A stretch of DNA of 64,000 nt from Clostridia bacterium (GCA_017457225.1 JAFTHW010000010.1:1-64000); one strand, 5' to 3'. Positions 30,608-39,269 are shown, counted from the stretch's first letter. Program-made: numbers and translations. The notes: a model not told the origin generated them from the letters alone.

Positions 30608-32281
30608 ATGGAAAACGAAATGAAAGAATTTTTGGCTGCGCAGGATTACCAATCCGCGGCAGCCCTCGCAAACAAGCTCTCCCAAGAAGAATTGGCAGAG
30701 CTGCTTACCCAAATTGAAAAAGCGGACTTGACCGCTTTTTGCCGCGCGCTAGATAGCGAAAAACTTGCTGACGCGCTCGTTTTGCTCGAGCCCGAATTGC
30801 AAGAAGACGTCATCAACAGTCTGCGCGACGACGAGCTGGAAAAGGTATTAGACGAGATCTCCGTCGACGACACGGTTGATATCATCGAAGATATGCCGCA
30901 GGAGATCGTCCGCCGTATCGCGGAAACGGAAGAGATTATCAAGCTCTTGGAAGAACGGAGCTTCACCGTCTTAAAACCCTTGCTCAAGTCCATGAACTCC
31001 ATCGACCTTGCCGAAGTATTCGAAGAGATCGACGATAAAGATTTGGTACTCTTATTCCGAATTCTGCCCAAAGACCTTGCGGCGGAAACGTTCGTCGAAA
31101 TCAACAGCGACATCAAGGAAAAGCTGATCAACAAACTCAACGACCGCGAGCTCCGCGCCGTTATGGATGAATTGTTCCTTGACGATACGGTAGACTTTAT
31201 CGAGGAAATGCCGGCAAGCGTCGTCAAGAGAGTCCTCGCCCAAAGCGACAGCGAAACGAGGGCGTATATCAACGAAATTTTAAAATACCCCAAGGACAGC
31301 GCGGGCAGTATTATGACCATCGAATACGTGTCCTTGCGCCCGTCTATGACCGTAGACGAAGCGTTTGAACGCATTCGTCGTACGGCAATCGACAAAGAGA
31401 CCATTTACACCTGTTACGTCATCGATCCGACGAACAAACTCATTGGTCTGGTGACAGCGAAAGATCTGATGCTCGCCCCCAAAAGCGCTTTGATTCAAGA
31501 CATTATGAACGAGAACGTGATCTACGCGCACACCGAAGACGACAAAGAAGACGTTGCGCGGACGATCTCCGACTACGGTTTCTTGGCGTTGCCCATCGTA
31601 GATCGCGAAACGCGGCTCGTGGGTATCGTCACGGTAGACGACGCAATGGTCGTCCTCCAAGAGGAGAACACCGAAGATATTTCCAAGATGGCGGCTGTCA
31701 CGCCTACCGATAAGCCCTATCTCAAAACGAGCGTTTGGAAAATCTGTATGAACAGACTCCCCTGGCTTTTGTTACTGCTCGTATCCTCTACGTTTACGGG
31801 GCTCATCATTTCCGCGAACGAAGCGACTTTGAATATGCCGACGTTCGGGATCATTCTCACGGCTTGTATGCCGATGCTGATGGGCACGGGCGGAAACGCA
31901 GGCTCGCAAGCTTCGGCGATGATCATTCGCGGAATCGCCTTGAACGAAGTCAAATTTTCCGACCTTTGGCGGGTCGTATGGAAAGAGATTCGCGTATCCG
32001 TTCTGCTCGGCGCGATGTTGTCCGTCGCTTGCTTTGCAAAATTGATGGTGGTAGACAGACTCTACACTCCGGACGGACTGCTCGTTTCCCTCGTCGTATG
32101 TTTGTCGTTGTTTGTGACCGTTCTATTCGCAAAACTTATCGGCGCGTTGCTTCCCTTGCTCGCAAAAAAATGCAAGCTCGACCCCGCAGTCGTCGCCTCC
32201 CCGTTCATTACGACCATCATCGACGTATTGAGTTTGAGCATCTATTGTCTATTCGCGATTGCGCTACTCGGCTCGTTGTAA
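30608..32281 (+). CDS. mgtE: Magnesium transporter MgtE with duplicated N domain
   Basis: A 557-residue channel, about 100 residues longer than usual. Two tandem MgtE N domains are seen: LRDDELEKVLDEISVDDTVD near residue 75 and LNDRELRAVMDELFLDDTVD near 178. A CBS pair follows (AGSIMTIEYVSLRPSMTVDEA near 233; RLVGIVTVDDAMVVLQEE near 335), then five membrane helices from about residue 380 with MLMGTGGNAGSQASAM, the ion-pore segment. Magnesium bound to the cytosolic domains closes the pore in this family. AAGGAGG precedes the ATG inside a hairpin. Confidence 0.9.
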   Translation: MENEMKEFLAAQDYQSAAALANKLSQEELAELLTQIEKADLTAFCRALDSEKLADALVLLEPELQEDVINSLRDDELEKVLDEISVDDTVDIIEDMPQEIVRRIAETEEIIKLLEERSFTVLKPLLKSMNSIDLAEVFEEIDDKDLVLLFRILPKDLAAETFVEINSDIKEKLINKLNDRELRAVMDELFLDDTVDFIEEMPASVVKRVLAQSDSETRAYINEILKYPKDSAGSIMTIEYVSLRPSMTVDEAFERIRRTAIDKETIYTCYVIDPTNKLIGLVTAKDLMLAPKSALIQDIMNENVIYAHTEDDKEDVARTISDYGFLALPIVDRETRLVGIVTVDDAMVVLQEENTEDISKMAAVTPTDKPYLKTSVWKICMNRLPWLLLLLVSSTFTGLIISANEATLNMPTFGIILTACMPMLMGTGGNAGSQASAMIIRGIALNEVKFSDLWRVVWKEIRVSVLLGAMLSVACFAKLMVVDRLYTPDGLLVSLVVCLSLFVTVLFAKLIGALLPLLAKKCKLDPAVVASPFITTIIDVLSLSIYCLFAIALLGSL

Positions 32282-32293
32282 ATCCACGCATAA

Positions 32294-32340
32294 AAGAACG
32301 GATTCGGAATTTCCCGAATCCGTTCTTATTTTTTCTTTTT
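32294..32340 (+). terminator. Terminator of mgtE
   Basis: AAGAACGGATTCGG / CCGAATCCGTTCTT stem followed by a T-rich tract, 12 bases past the stop. The convergent HAD-CysK gene ends right after it. Confidence 0.9.
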
Positions 32341-33909
32341 TTACTGAAAAAGCGCAGTAGACAAATACCTGTCCCCACCGTCCGGCAAAACCGTGACGAT
32401 TGTTTTCCTCTCGTTTTCCGCTCGTTTCGCAAGACGGATCGCCGCCGCCACGTTCGCGCCCGACGAGATCCCGACGAATAACCCCTCTTTTTTTCTAAGG
32501 AGCTTCGCCATTTCCACCGCCTCTTCGTCCGTCACCGTAACAACTTCGTCGTATATACCCACATCGAGGATAGCGGGAATAAAATTCGCGCCGATCCCCT
32601 GAATTCCGTGCGGGCCTGCAACGCCTTTGGTCAACATCGGAGAAGCCGACGGCTCGACCGCCACTACTTTTACGGTTTTATGTTTTTCTTTTAAATATTT
32701 CCCAACTCCCGTCAACGTGCCTCCCGTACCGACTCCAGCCACGAACACGTCCGTTTTTCCGTCCGTCTGCGTTTCGATCTCCACAGCCGTCGTTTGATAA
32801 TGCGCCGATACGCACACAGGGTTGTTGAATTGATCGGCGAGAAAACAATCGGGCGTATTTTCGACAATCTCCAACGCCTTTTCCACCGCGCCGCGCATAC
32901 CCTTGCTCCCCTCGGTCAACACGATCTCCGCGCCATACGATTGCAACAAATTCCGCCGTTCTACAGACATCGTTTCGGGCATCACAATCACCGCGCGATA
33001 ACCGCGCGCCGCCGCCACCAAGGCAAGCCCGATCCCCGTGTTTCCCGAAGTCGCTTCCACCACCGCGCCGCCTTGTTTGATCTTTCCCGATTTTTCCGCC
33101 TCGTCCAAGATCGCCGCCGCCACTCTGTCCTTGATCGAGCCGCCTGCGTTCACGTACTCGGTCTTTGCAAAAATTTTTGCCTTTAATCCAAGTTCTTTTT
33201 CAAGATATTTCAATTCGACAAGCGGCGTATTCCCGATCCTTTGCGAAAGGGGTTTTTCTGTCTTTTTTTCTAAAATCTCGCTTAATTCTTCCGTCGTTTG
33301 AACGGTTTTCGTTGCGCCGTTTGCTTTCAAAAACGCCTCGCTGCGAAATCCCCAAGCAACGGAAATACATTCTATTCCCGCATTGTTCGCCGTTTGGATA
33401 TCCACGTCCGAATCCCCTACGTACACCGCTTCTTCTTTTTTCACTCGCAACGTCTCCAACGCGGTAAACAACGCGTCGGGCGCAGGTTTTTTGCAGACTC
33501 CCAAGCTCTCGTTTTCCCCTGCGGCAACGTCAATCAAATCCCCGAAATAGCGACGGGAAAGCGCCTGCACCGCAAAATCCGCTTTATTGGAAACGACGGC
33601 GATCTTCACGCCCGCCTCTTTTAAGCCCCAGAGTAACGCCAAGACGCCCTCGTAAGGCTGCGTTTTGTCCGCGCAGTGCTCGGCGTAATGGCGCTTAAAC
33701 GCCTCAAACGCAACGTCGAAGCAATCCCTACGCTCCCCAACGGCTCTTTCTATGAGTTTCTTGATCCCGTTTCCGACGAACGCGCAAACTTCCTCTTTCG
33801 TTCTGATCGGCAATCCACATCCCTTCAACGCTGCGTTGACGGAGTCCGTCAAGTCGTCCAGCGTATCCAGGAGTGTTCCGTCTAAATCAAAAAGAACGGC
33901 TTTATACAT
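32341..33909 (-). CDS. HAD phosphatase-cysteine synthase fusion protein
   Basis: A 522-residue single frame. Residues 1-212 are a phosphoglycolate-phosphatase-like HAD domain: DxD at Asp8/Asp10 (LFDLDGT), VVSNK near 105 and GDSDVD at 165-170. Residues 218-522 are a complete fold-type II cysteine synthase (CysK-like): RIGNTPLVEL near 224, PLP Lys260 in GGSIKDR, TSGNTGIG near 284, GTGGTLTG near 404, ending GDRYLSTALFQ. The CysK part should make cysteine from O-acetylserine and sulfide. GAGGAG precedes the ATG. Last gene of the radC, kinase, regulator operon. The partner role of the phosphatase is unknown. Confidence 0.88.
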   Translation of the reverse strand: MYKAVLFDLDGTLLDTLDDLTDSVNAALKGCGLPIRTKEEVCAFVGNGIKKLIERAVGERRDCFDVAFEAFKRHYAEHCADKTQPYEGVLALLWGLKEAGVKIAVVSNKADFAVQALSRRYFGDLIDVAAGENESLGVCKKPAPDALFTALETLRVKKEEAVYVGDSDVDIQTANNAGIECISVAWGFRSEAFLKANGATKTVQTTEELSEILEKKTEKPLSQRIGNTPLVELKYLEKELGLKAKIFAKTEYVNAGGSIKDRVAAAILDEAEKSGKIKQGGAVVEATSGNTGIGLALVAAARGYRAVIVMPETMSVERRNLLQSYGAEIVLTEGSKGMRGAVEKALEIVENTPDCFLADQFNNPVCVSAHYQTTAVEIETQTDGKTDVFVAGVGTGGTLTGVGKYLKEKHKTVKVVAVEPSASPMLTKGVAGPHGIQGIGANFIPAILDVGIYDEVVTVTDEEAVEMAKLLRKKEGLFVGISSGANVAAAIRLAKRAENERKTIVTVLPDGGDRYLSTALFQ

Positions 33910-33916
33910 ACTCTCC

Positions 33917-34570
33917 TCACAGTACCTTTTTGATCGCTTGCACCGCTTCGGCTCGGTTCTCGCTATCGGTTTTTTCGTAAATGGACGAAACGTAATTACG
34001 CGTCGTTCCTTCCGAGAGTTTCAACGCCGAGGAGATCTGACGGTTGGTAAAGCCCTCGTACATCATCAGCGCAATTTCCACTTCACGATCGGAAAGGGAG
34101 AACGCGCGGGCAAGTTTGATCTCTCTGTCCGCCGCCACGTGTTGCGCTGCGGCCGTAATTCTACGTGCAATCTTCGAGGGTAAAATGGTGTCGCCTACGT
34201 ACGCGTTTTTAATCGCGCTCACCATCGCCGCCGCGCCCATATCTTTCAATAAGTATCCGCTCGCGCCGTTGTTAATCGCGCTTAAAATATAATCGCTATC
34301 GTCAAACGTCGTTAAGATGACGACTTTGACGTCGGGATATTCCTCTTTGATTCGACGAGTCGCCACTACTCCGTTCATATTCGGCATACGAATATCCAAA
34401 AGCGCTACGTCGGGCAAGTTTTCTTTCATTTTGTCCAGCGCGTCGAAGCCGTCCAAAGCAACACCCGTTACTTCGAGCTCGTCGTCCGTTTGAAGCACGC
34501 TCGCGATTTCTTCCGCAAGTTCTCTTTGATCGTCTACGACCAAGACCTTGATCTTTCTTTCCTCTGCCAT
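33917..34570 (-). CDS. NarL/LiaR-type response regulator
   Basis: A 217-residue two-component regulator. Receiver domain with phospho-acceptor Asp59 in DVALLDIRMPN, Thr in VVILTTFDD and Lys in GYLLKDM. The C-terminal LuxR-type helix-turn-helix reads SLSDREVEIALMMYEGFTNRQISSALKLSEGTTRNYVSSIYEK. It is the cognate partner of the histidine kinase encoded 20 bases upstream. GGAGGAG precedes the ATG. Targets cannot be told; envelope stress is common for this subclass. Confidence 0.9.
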   Translation of the reverse strand: MAEERKIKVLVVDDQRELAEEIASVLQTDDELEVTGVALDGFDALDKMKENLPDVALLDIRMPNMNGVVATRRIKEEYPDVKVVILTTFDDSDYILSAINNGASGYLLKDMGAAAMVSAIKNAYVGDTILPSKIARRITAAAQHVAADREIKLARAFSLSDREVEIALMMYEGFTNRQISSALKLSEGTTRNYVSSIYEKTDSENRAEAVQAIKKVL

Positions 34571-34590
34571 ACCGCTCTCCTCCTTATTTT

Positions 34591-35871
34591 CTAATTCGTT
34601 CCGTCCACGGGTAAGGTTAATTGAATTTCAAACCCCTCACCTTCTTCGGACTCAAACCGCACCGTTCCGCCGAGCGCTTGTGCGCTTGCCTGCATCGAAG
34701 TCAATCCGAATCCCAAATGCAACCCGCCATTCTCCAAGCCTTTACCGTTGTCGGAGAGAAGAAAATGCACGTCTCTGCCCTGTTGTTTGCACTCAAACCA
34801 AAATGCCGTCGCGCCGCCGTGACGGATTCCGTTAGCAATCCCCTCTTTTAACGTATTACACAAAAACCGCCGGCGTTCCGAATCCACGAGTACGTTCTCG
34901 ATCTCCGAACGGATCTTGATCCCCGTGCCGTCTGCCGTTTCTTGCAAAACCCGTTCCAATTTGTCCTTTAACAGCGCCGTCGAGTCGTGATCGGACAACA
35001 GATGCACGCTGTTACGGAGTTCTTCCAAAGCGTGTTTCGCCTGCAAGTTCGCCGCGACGATCTTTTTCTTCGCGTCCGCAGGATTGTTGTCGATAATGAG
35101 TTTCGCCGCTTCCGTCTGCATAATGACGGTCGTGATTGAGTGCCCTGCCGTATCGTGAATATCTTTGGCAATACGCTGACGCTCTTTGAGCGCCGTGACC
35201 TCCGCAAGCTTATCGTAAGCTTCCTGCAACTCCTCTTTACTCTCTGCGAGCTCGTTGAGCGTCATATCGAGCTGAACGAATTGCCGATAAAACGCAACGG
35301 CGATACGAATGACTACGAAATAGATTGCAAGTGCGGAAATCATACCGAACGACTGCGTGAACGGCTGCAAAAATCCGCTCGTGGTATCGTTGAGCCAATA
35401 TTGGAACACCATATTACAAACGGAGAATATACACGCGCTTGCCACGAACAGTAAAAACGAGGGCCAGAATTTTTTCGTGGACATATAAAATTCCGTCATA
35501 ATGAGCGCGTATAAGACGAGCATATACGTACCCGTCGTTACCCACAACATACTGCACGCAAGCAATGCGCAAAGTACGCAAAACGCCAATCGCCACCGAT
35601 CGTTTTTGATACAAAACAGCTTGATCGCCTCCGCTACCGCTAATAAAGTCGCCATTCCGAGCAAAGGAAAAAAGTCCCACCAACGCCCCAAAAGAAGCCA
35701 CTCCACTTTCCCGAGTAACATGAGCCCTTCTACGAGCAATAATACGGCGAAAATCATCCATTTCCAAAACCGTAAAAATTGCTGTTCGTCCTTTAAATTG
35801 TAGTGTCCAAGCAAGCGGACAAGGCGGTATTTTTTCTCTCCGCGAAGCTGTTTTTCATTCCGTCCGCTCAT
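34591..35871 (-). CDS. NarL-subfamily sensor histidine kinase
   Basis: About 426 residues. Some five to six membrane helices occupy residues 35-195, then a coiled linker. The HisKA_3 box ERQRIAKDIHDTAGHSITTVIMQ holds the phospho-acceptor His near residue 239, and the HATPase domain shows NGIRHGGATAFWFE and DNGKGLENGG with GFGLTSMQ. The ATG at 35869-35871 overlaps the TGA of radC as ATGA, which fixes the start. No extracellular sensor domain of size is seen, so it probably senses the membrane state. Confidence 0.9.
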   Translation of the reverse strand: MSGRNEKQLRGEKKYRLVRLLGHYNLKDEQQFLRFWKWMIFAVLLLVEGLMLLGKVEWLLLGRWWDFFPLLGMATLLAVAEAIKLFCIKNDRWRLAFCVLCALLACSMLWVTTGTYMLVLYALIMTEFYMSTKKFWPSFLLFVASACIFSVCNMVFQYWLNDTTSGFLQPFTQSFGMISALAIYFVVIRIAVAFYRQFVQLDMTLNELAESKEELQEAYDKLAEVTALKERQRIAKDIHDTAGHSITTVIMQTEAAKLIIDNNPADAKKKIVAANLQAKHALEELRNSVHLLSDHDSTALLKDKLERVLQETADGTGIKIRSEIENVLVDSERRRFLCNTLKEGIANGIRHGGATAFWFECKQQGRDVHFLLSDNGKGLENGGLHLGFGLTSMQASAQALGGTVRFESEEGEGFEIQLTLPVDGTN

Positions 35872-36635
35872 ACTTGCCCCGCTCCTTCGTTGCCTTTTAC
35901 GGGTTTTTCCAAGTCCAACTTCCACGCGGCGGACTCCAACACGCGGTCGGCGGAAAATTCCTTGCTGATCTTTTTGAGTTTACCGCTCAAATAGTAACTG
36001 TAAACACCCTGCGCAGAATAGATAATATGCTCGCACAAAAGGATATTGTGCATACTGCAAATGATTTGGCATTGTACGGTCATTTTATCGTCCAAACTCG
36101 AGGTCTTGGCGTCGCCGAACGGATGGTTGTGCACGAGAATTACGCCCGCCGGCTGGTCTTCGACAATGGCTTTCGTAAACGCTTGCGGCTCGAGAGATAC
36201 GTTGAACAAGCTGTCCGTCGTAAAACGCTTTTTATCGTACACGACCGAGTTCTTATCCAAATAGTACACGTCCAAAACTTCGTTATAGAGATCTTTGTAT
36301 TTTTCCTTGACGAACGCTACGAACTGTTCGGAATCGTATTTACCCTCGTAGGTAAATTCGGTCGGCGCGTAATAACGTTCGTAAAAGACTCCGATACACT
36401 TGAGATACGCCGCGGTTTGAAGCCCGATTCCTTTCACGGCGCAAAGCTCGTCCAGCGTTGCGGAGAACATACTCTTGATCGAGCCGAACTGCGACAATAA
36501 CCGATGCGCCAAGTCGTTGGTGTTGCGCCTGGGGATCGCGTTGAAAAGCAGGGCTTCGAGGATCTCGTGCTCTTGTAAAGCGCCACTATTCAATTTTTCA
36601 ATCAGACGTAATCTGTGACCGTCGTGTTCGGACAT
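35868..36635 (-). CDS. radC: RadC/JAB-domain protein
   Basis: A 255-residue protein with N-terminal helix-hairpin-helix-like region (DELCAVKGIGLQTAAYLK near residue 62) and a C-terminal JAB/MPN metalloprotease-like domain. The HxH...D motif reads VILVHNHPFGDAKTSSLDD near residue 167, where the usual Ser of HPSGD is Phe. The family is annotated as DNA repair but its biochemical role is unsettled. First gene of a four-gene operon with the two-component system and HAD-CysK. GGGGAGG precedes the ATG. Confidence 0.88.
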   Translation of the reverse strand: MSEHDGHRLRLIEKLNSGALQEHEILEALLFNAIPRRNTNDLAHRLLSQFGSIKSMFSATLDELCAVKGIGLQTAAYLKCIGVFYERYYAPTEFTYEGKYDSEQFVAFVKEKYKDLYNEVLDVYYLDKNSVVYDKKRFTTDSLFNVSLEPQAFTKAIVEDQPAGVILVHNHPFGDAKTSSLDDKMTVQCQIICSMHNILLCEHIIYSAQGVYSYYLSGKLKKISKEFSADRVLESAAWKLDLEKPVKGNEGAGQV

Positions 36636-36661
36636 CGTCGCGCCTCCCCTACTTTTTCTTT

Positions 36662-36690
36662 ATTGTAGCATATTTATACGCAAAAGTCAA
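36662..36690 (-). promoter_or_regulatory. Promoter of the radC operon
   Basis: TTGACT (36685-36690), 17 bases, TACAAT (36662-36667) on the minus strand, 27 bases before radC. Confidence 0.8.
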
Positions 36691-36741
36691 AGCCCGCTTA
36701 TGACAAAATTTATTTTTTTTCCGTTTCGGGCGCTTATTTTG

Positions 36742-36770
36742 TTTACCTGAAAGAAAAAATCGTGTATAAT
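36742..36770 (+). promoter_or_regulatory. Promoter of the PepV-like dipeptidase gene
   Basis: TTTACC (36742-36747), 17 bases, TATAAT (36765-36770), 48 bases before the start; back to back with the radC promoter. Confidence 0.75.
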
Positions 36771-36817
36771 AATATCGTAGTGGATTTCTTATCCGCAATA
36801 TTTTTGGGAGTGTTTTT

Positions 36818-38203
36818 ATGGCTCACGCAATGCATCCGTATTTTGATCAAACCGTGCAATCCATCGTGGACGTTATTAAGTTCGATTCTTCGCTCAAAGC
36901 GGCGGAGGGGGACTATCCTTTCGGCAAGGAAACGGCGGATTGTTTACAATTTTTCCTGGGACTCGCCGAAGAGTTCGGGTTTGAAACGCATAATTACGAC
37001 AATTTTATCGGCGAAGTCGTATTCGGCGAGGGAAAGGAGTTTGCCATTCTCGCGCATCTTGACGTCGTCCCCGCCGGCAACGGTTGGAAATACCCCCCGT
37101 TCGGAGGCGTGATCAACGACGATCCGTCCGACGGCGGCGTACAAGGCACAAAAATCTGGGGACGGGGCGCAATGGACGACAAAGGCCCTGCGATTGTTTG
37201 TCTTTACGCGTTGAAAGCGCTCAAAGACGAAGGATTCGTTCCCACGCGTAAAATCAAACTCATCGTCGGCTGCAACGAAGAATGCGGTTGGAAGTGCATC
37301 GAACATTACAACAAAGTCGCCGTGATGCCCGAAGAAGGGTTTACGCCCGACGCCAACTTCCCCGTCATTTACGCGGAGAAAGGAATTTTGCATTTTACCG
37401 CTTCGTTTGCTCTCGACAACCCGCCCATGTCCGCGTTGAAAGCAGGTGAACGGGCGAATATGGTCTGCGATAAAGCCACGGCGATCCTCACGAGAAAAGC
37501 GGCGAATAAGCTCGTCGGCTACGAAAATCCCGTAGCGGGAACTTCGTTTTCCTACGACAATACGACGAATATTTTGCGCGTAGACGGAAAATCCGCGCAC
37601 GGCTCTACGCCCGACCGCGGCGCGAACGCGTTGCAGGCGCTCCTTTGCTTCCTCGCCTCTTTCCACGACGGTTGCAAACAAGCGTACGATCTGCTTTTTA
37701 ACGACGTCACGGGACTCAAAACCTTACAGGATAAAACGGGCGTACTCACGATGTCCCCCGACGTAGCGTCCTTTAAAGACAACGTTTTGAAAATCACGAC
37801 AGATATCCGTTTCCCCGCCACCTATCCTTTGGAAGCCGTGACGGCGAAATTGGACGCGTTCGGCGCGGAATATACCGTTGACAATTACCAAGCTCCCCTG
37901 TACAACAATCCGAAAGGAACGCTGATTTCTAAACTCACGAAAGTTTACAACGAAGCGGTTGGCGGAAAAGAAACCCCTATCGCGATCGGCGGCGGAACGT
38001 ACGCGAGAGCGCTCAAACAAGGTTGCGGCTTCGGCCCTGAAATCTGCGGGGAAGAAGATACCATTCATCAGGCGAACGAGTATATTACGTTCGACCGTAT
38101 CCGCTTCTTAAGCGAGATTTATTACAACGCCATCAAGGCGGTTTGCGAGCCCGAAAAACCCATTCGTATGGCGACGATCAAGACTCGTTGGAATACGCTT
38201 TGA
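36818..38203 (+). CDS. pepV: M20 family dipeptidase (PepV/Sapep-like)
   Basis: A 461-residue zinc or manganese dipeptidase that cleaves dipeptides in the cytoplasm. Metal-site motifs: AILAHLDVVPAGNGW near residue 77 (HxD), GRGAMDDKGP near 115 (Asp bridging metals), GCNEECGWKC near 151 (Glu-Glu) and the late His in EDTIHQANEY near 430. Lid domain between about 180 and 350. GGGAG precedes the ATG. Single-gene unit with its own promoter and terminator. Confidence 0.92.
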   Translation: MAHAMHPYFDQTVQSIVDVIKFDSSLKAAEGDYPFGKETADCLQFFLGLAEEFGFETHNYDNFIGEVVFGEGKEFAILAHLDVVPAGNGWKYPPFGGVINDDPSDGGVQGTKIWGRGAMDDKGPAIVCLYALKALKDEGFVPTRKIKLIVGCNEECGWKCIEHYNKVAVMPEEGFTPDANFPVIYAEKGILHFTASFALDNPPMSALKAGERANMVCDKATAILTRKAANKLVGYENPVAGTSFSYDNTTNILRVDGKSAHGSTPDRGANALQALLCFLASFHDGCKQAYDLLFNDVTGLKTLQDKTGVLTMSPDVASFKDNVLKITTDIRFPATYPLEAVTAKLDAFGAEYTVDNYQAPLYNNPKGTLISKLTKVYNEAVGGKETPIAIGGGTYARALKQGCGFGPEICGEEDTIHQANEYITFDRIRFLSEIYYNAIKAVCEPEKPIRMATIKTRWNTL

Positions 38204-38271
38204 GTCTTGAATTCATTCGATTGAAAACGGATTCTTTAAGGAGTCCTTACAAAGGATTTTGACAGCATAAA

Positions 38272-38303
38272 GGACCAACGAAATTCTCGTTGGCCCTTTT
38301 TTT
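38272..38303 (+). terminator. Terminator of the PepV-like gene
   Basis: GGACCAACGA / TCGTTGGCC stem followed by seven T residues. Confidence 0.85.
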
Positions 38304-38372
38304 GCTTTGCAAAAACGCATGACTTTACTTTGTGGCGTATCGTGCGCTACATTTAGTAAGTGAATATTGCCA

Positions 38373-38717
38373 TTAAATTAGCCCTAGTCTTTTGTTTAAA
38401 TCGTCGAAATCAGGGACAAGAACGTCGTCATTCCATTTTCCCGTAATCTCGCTTACAAATTTATCGGCTAATTCATTGCGTTCACGTTCTGGATAGTCGT
38501 AATTTTTGTCGCACCCATCCGCACTTAACGGGTCTATCATATCAATTTCCCATTGTGTTGCTAAATCGATTATGCCGTCTAACATCTCTTCATTGATTGG
38601 GGAAACAATATTAATCTCGGAAAAAACAAATTTTTTAATAAATGTTATAGCGTTTTCACTTAATACAAATTTTTCAATTTTTAGTTGTTTTGGCTTTTTC
38701 TTTTTAAAAAATAATAT
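38373..38717 (-). CDS. Acidic protein beside BECR-like toxin, possible partner; apparent AUA start
   Basis: If started at the ATG at 38585 the protein has 70 residues, but the frame stays open and protein-like for 44 more codons upstream to an ATA at 38715-38717. GGAG sits exactly eight bases before that ATA, overlapping the stop of the upstream gene; no ATG, GTG or TTG fits. Full product about 114 residues: basic start (FFKKKKPKQLKIEKF), then an acidic end (DPLSADGCDKNYDYPERERNEL). Not recognised. Its place after a nuclease-like toxin suggests an immunity or antitoxin role; alternatively the start codon is mutated. Confidence 0.5.
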   Translation of the reverse strand: MLFFKKKKPKQLKIEKFVLSENAITFIKKFVFSEINIVSPINEEMLDGIIDLATQWEIDMIDPLSADGCDKNYDYPERERNELADKFVSEITGKWNDDVLVPDFDDLNKRLGLI

Positions 38718-38728
38718 AGTTTATTCTC

Positions 38729-39073
38729 CTATTTGAAATTTTTATAAGCTTCTTTTTCACCCTTCTTGTTATTGTGGTATCTTTGAATAGTTGTTACGTG
38801 GTTATCTTTTTTTGTAATGTGAGTAACCGTTCTATTCTTGTTATTAACTCTATCGTATTGTGTCGTTTCGTCTTTGTGGGTATAAATTTCTGAATTTTTA
38901 CTTTCTTTCCCCAAGAGATTTATAACCATATCTTTTTTCTTTAGGTTTCTTGACGGGTCAGCAGTTCTATTTTGAGCGTGCGAAGTTACTGTGTACTTCC
39001 TAATGCGAACGTATTTTGTATTCTTTTTTGCCATTTTCTTTTTCGGCTTTAAAAACCAACCAAGTATACTCAT
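38729..39073 (-). CDS. BECR-fold nuclease toxin-like protein
   Basis: A 114-residue basic protein. The segment VTSHAQNRTADPSRNLKKKD (residues 30-49), then NLLGK and ETTQYDRVNN and a closing VTTIQRYHN, resembles BECR-fold RNase toxins of polymorphic toxin systems and phage barnase-like proteins: a His-containing HAxxR start, a D/N-linked Tyr-Asp strand and a final Arg-His strand. There is no signal peptide and no large carrier, so it would act inside the cell or be an orphan toxin tip. AAGGAG precedes the ATG. AT-rich codons differ from the neighbours, suggesting transfer. Confidence 0.5.
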   Translation of the reverse strand: MSILGWFLKPKKKMAKKNTKYVRIRKYTVTSHAQNRTADPSRNLKKKDMVINLLGKESKNSEIYTHKDETTQYDRVNNKNRTVTHITKKDNHVTTIQRYHNNKKGEKEAYKNFK

Positions 39074-39135
39074 ATTATATCATCTCCTTGATCATTCGTC
39101 AAGGAAAATGCGCGCTTAACTCCCCTTGCCTTTAT

Positions 39136-39163
39136 ATTATACCATAAGTTTGTAATTAATCAA
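39136..39163 (-). promoter_or_regulatory. Promoter of the toxin-like operon
   Basis: TTGATT (39158-39163), 16 bases, TATAAT (39136-39141) on the minus strand, about 63 bases before the BECR-like gene. Confidence 0.7.
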
Positions 39164-39181
39164 AGCGCTTTTGAAAAATAG

Positions 39182-39258
39182 TTGTCTACCCTGTTTTACC
39201 TCGAAAAGTAGACAATATAATATATTTTTTCGCAAAATGCTTGACTTTCGAGTAGACA
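39182..39258. promoter_or_regulatory. GTAGACA operator cluster between divergent promoters
   Basis: TTGTCTAC (39182-39189) and GTAGACAA (39208-39215) form an inverted pair; a third GTAGACA (39252-39258) lies inside the spacer of the plus-strand promoter. Placement between the divergent promoters of a WYL-type regulator and its neighbours suggests autoregulation and control of both units. Confidence 0.6.
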
Positions 39259-39269
39259 CTTTGTATAAT
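39241..39269 (+). promoter_or_regulatory. Promoter of the WYL-type regulator gene
   Basis: TTGACT (39241-39246), 17 bases, TATAAT (39264-39269); a GTAGACA box lies in the spacer. Confidence 0.85.
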
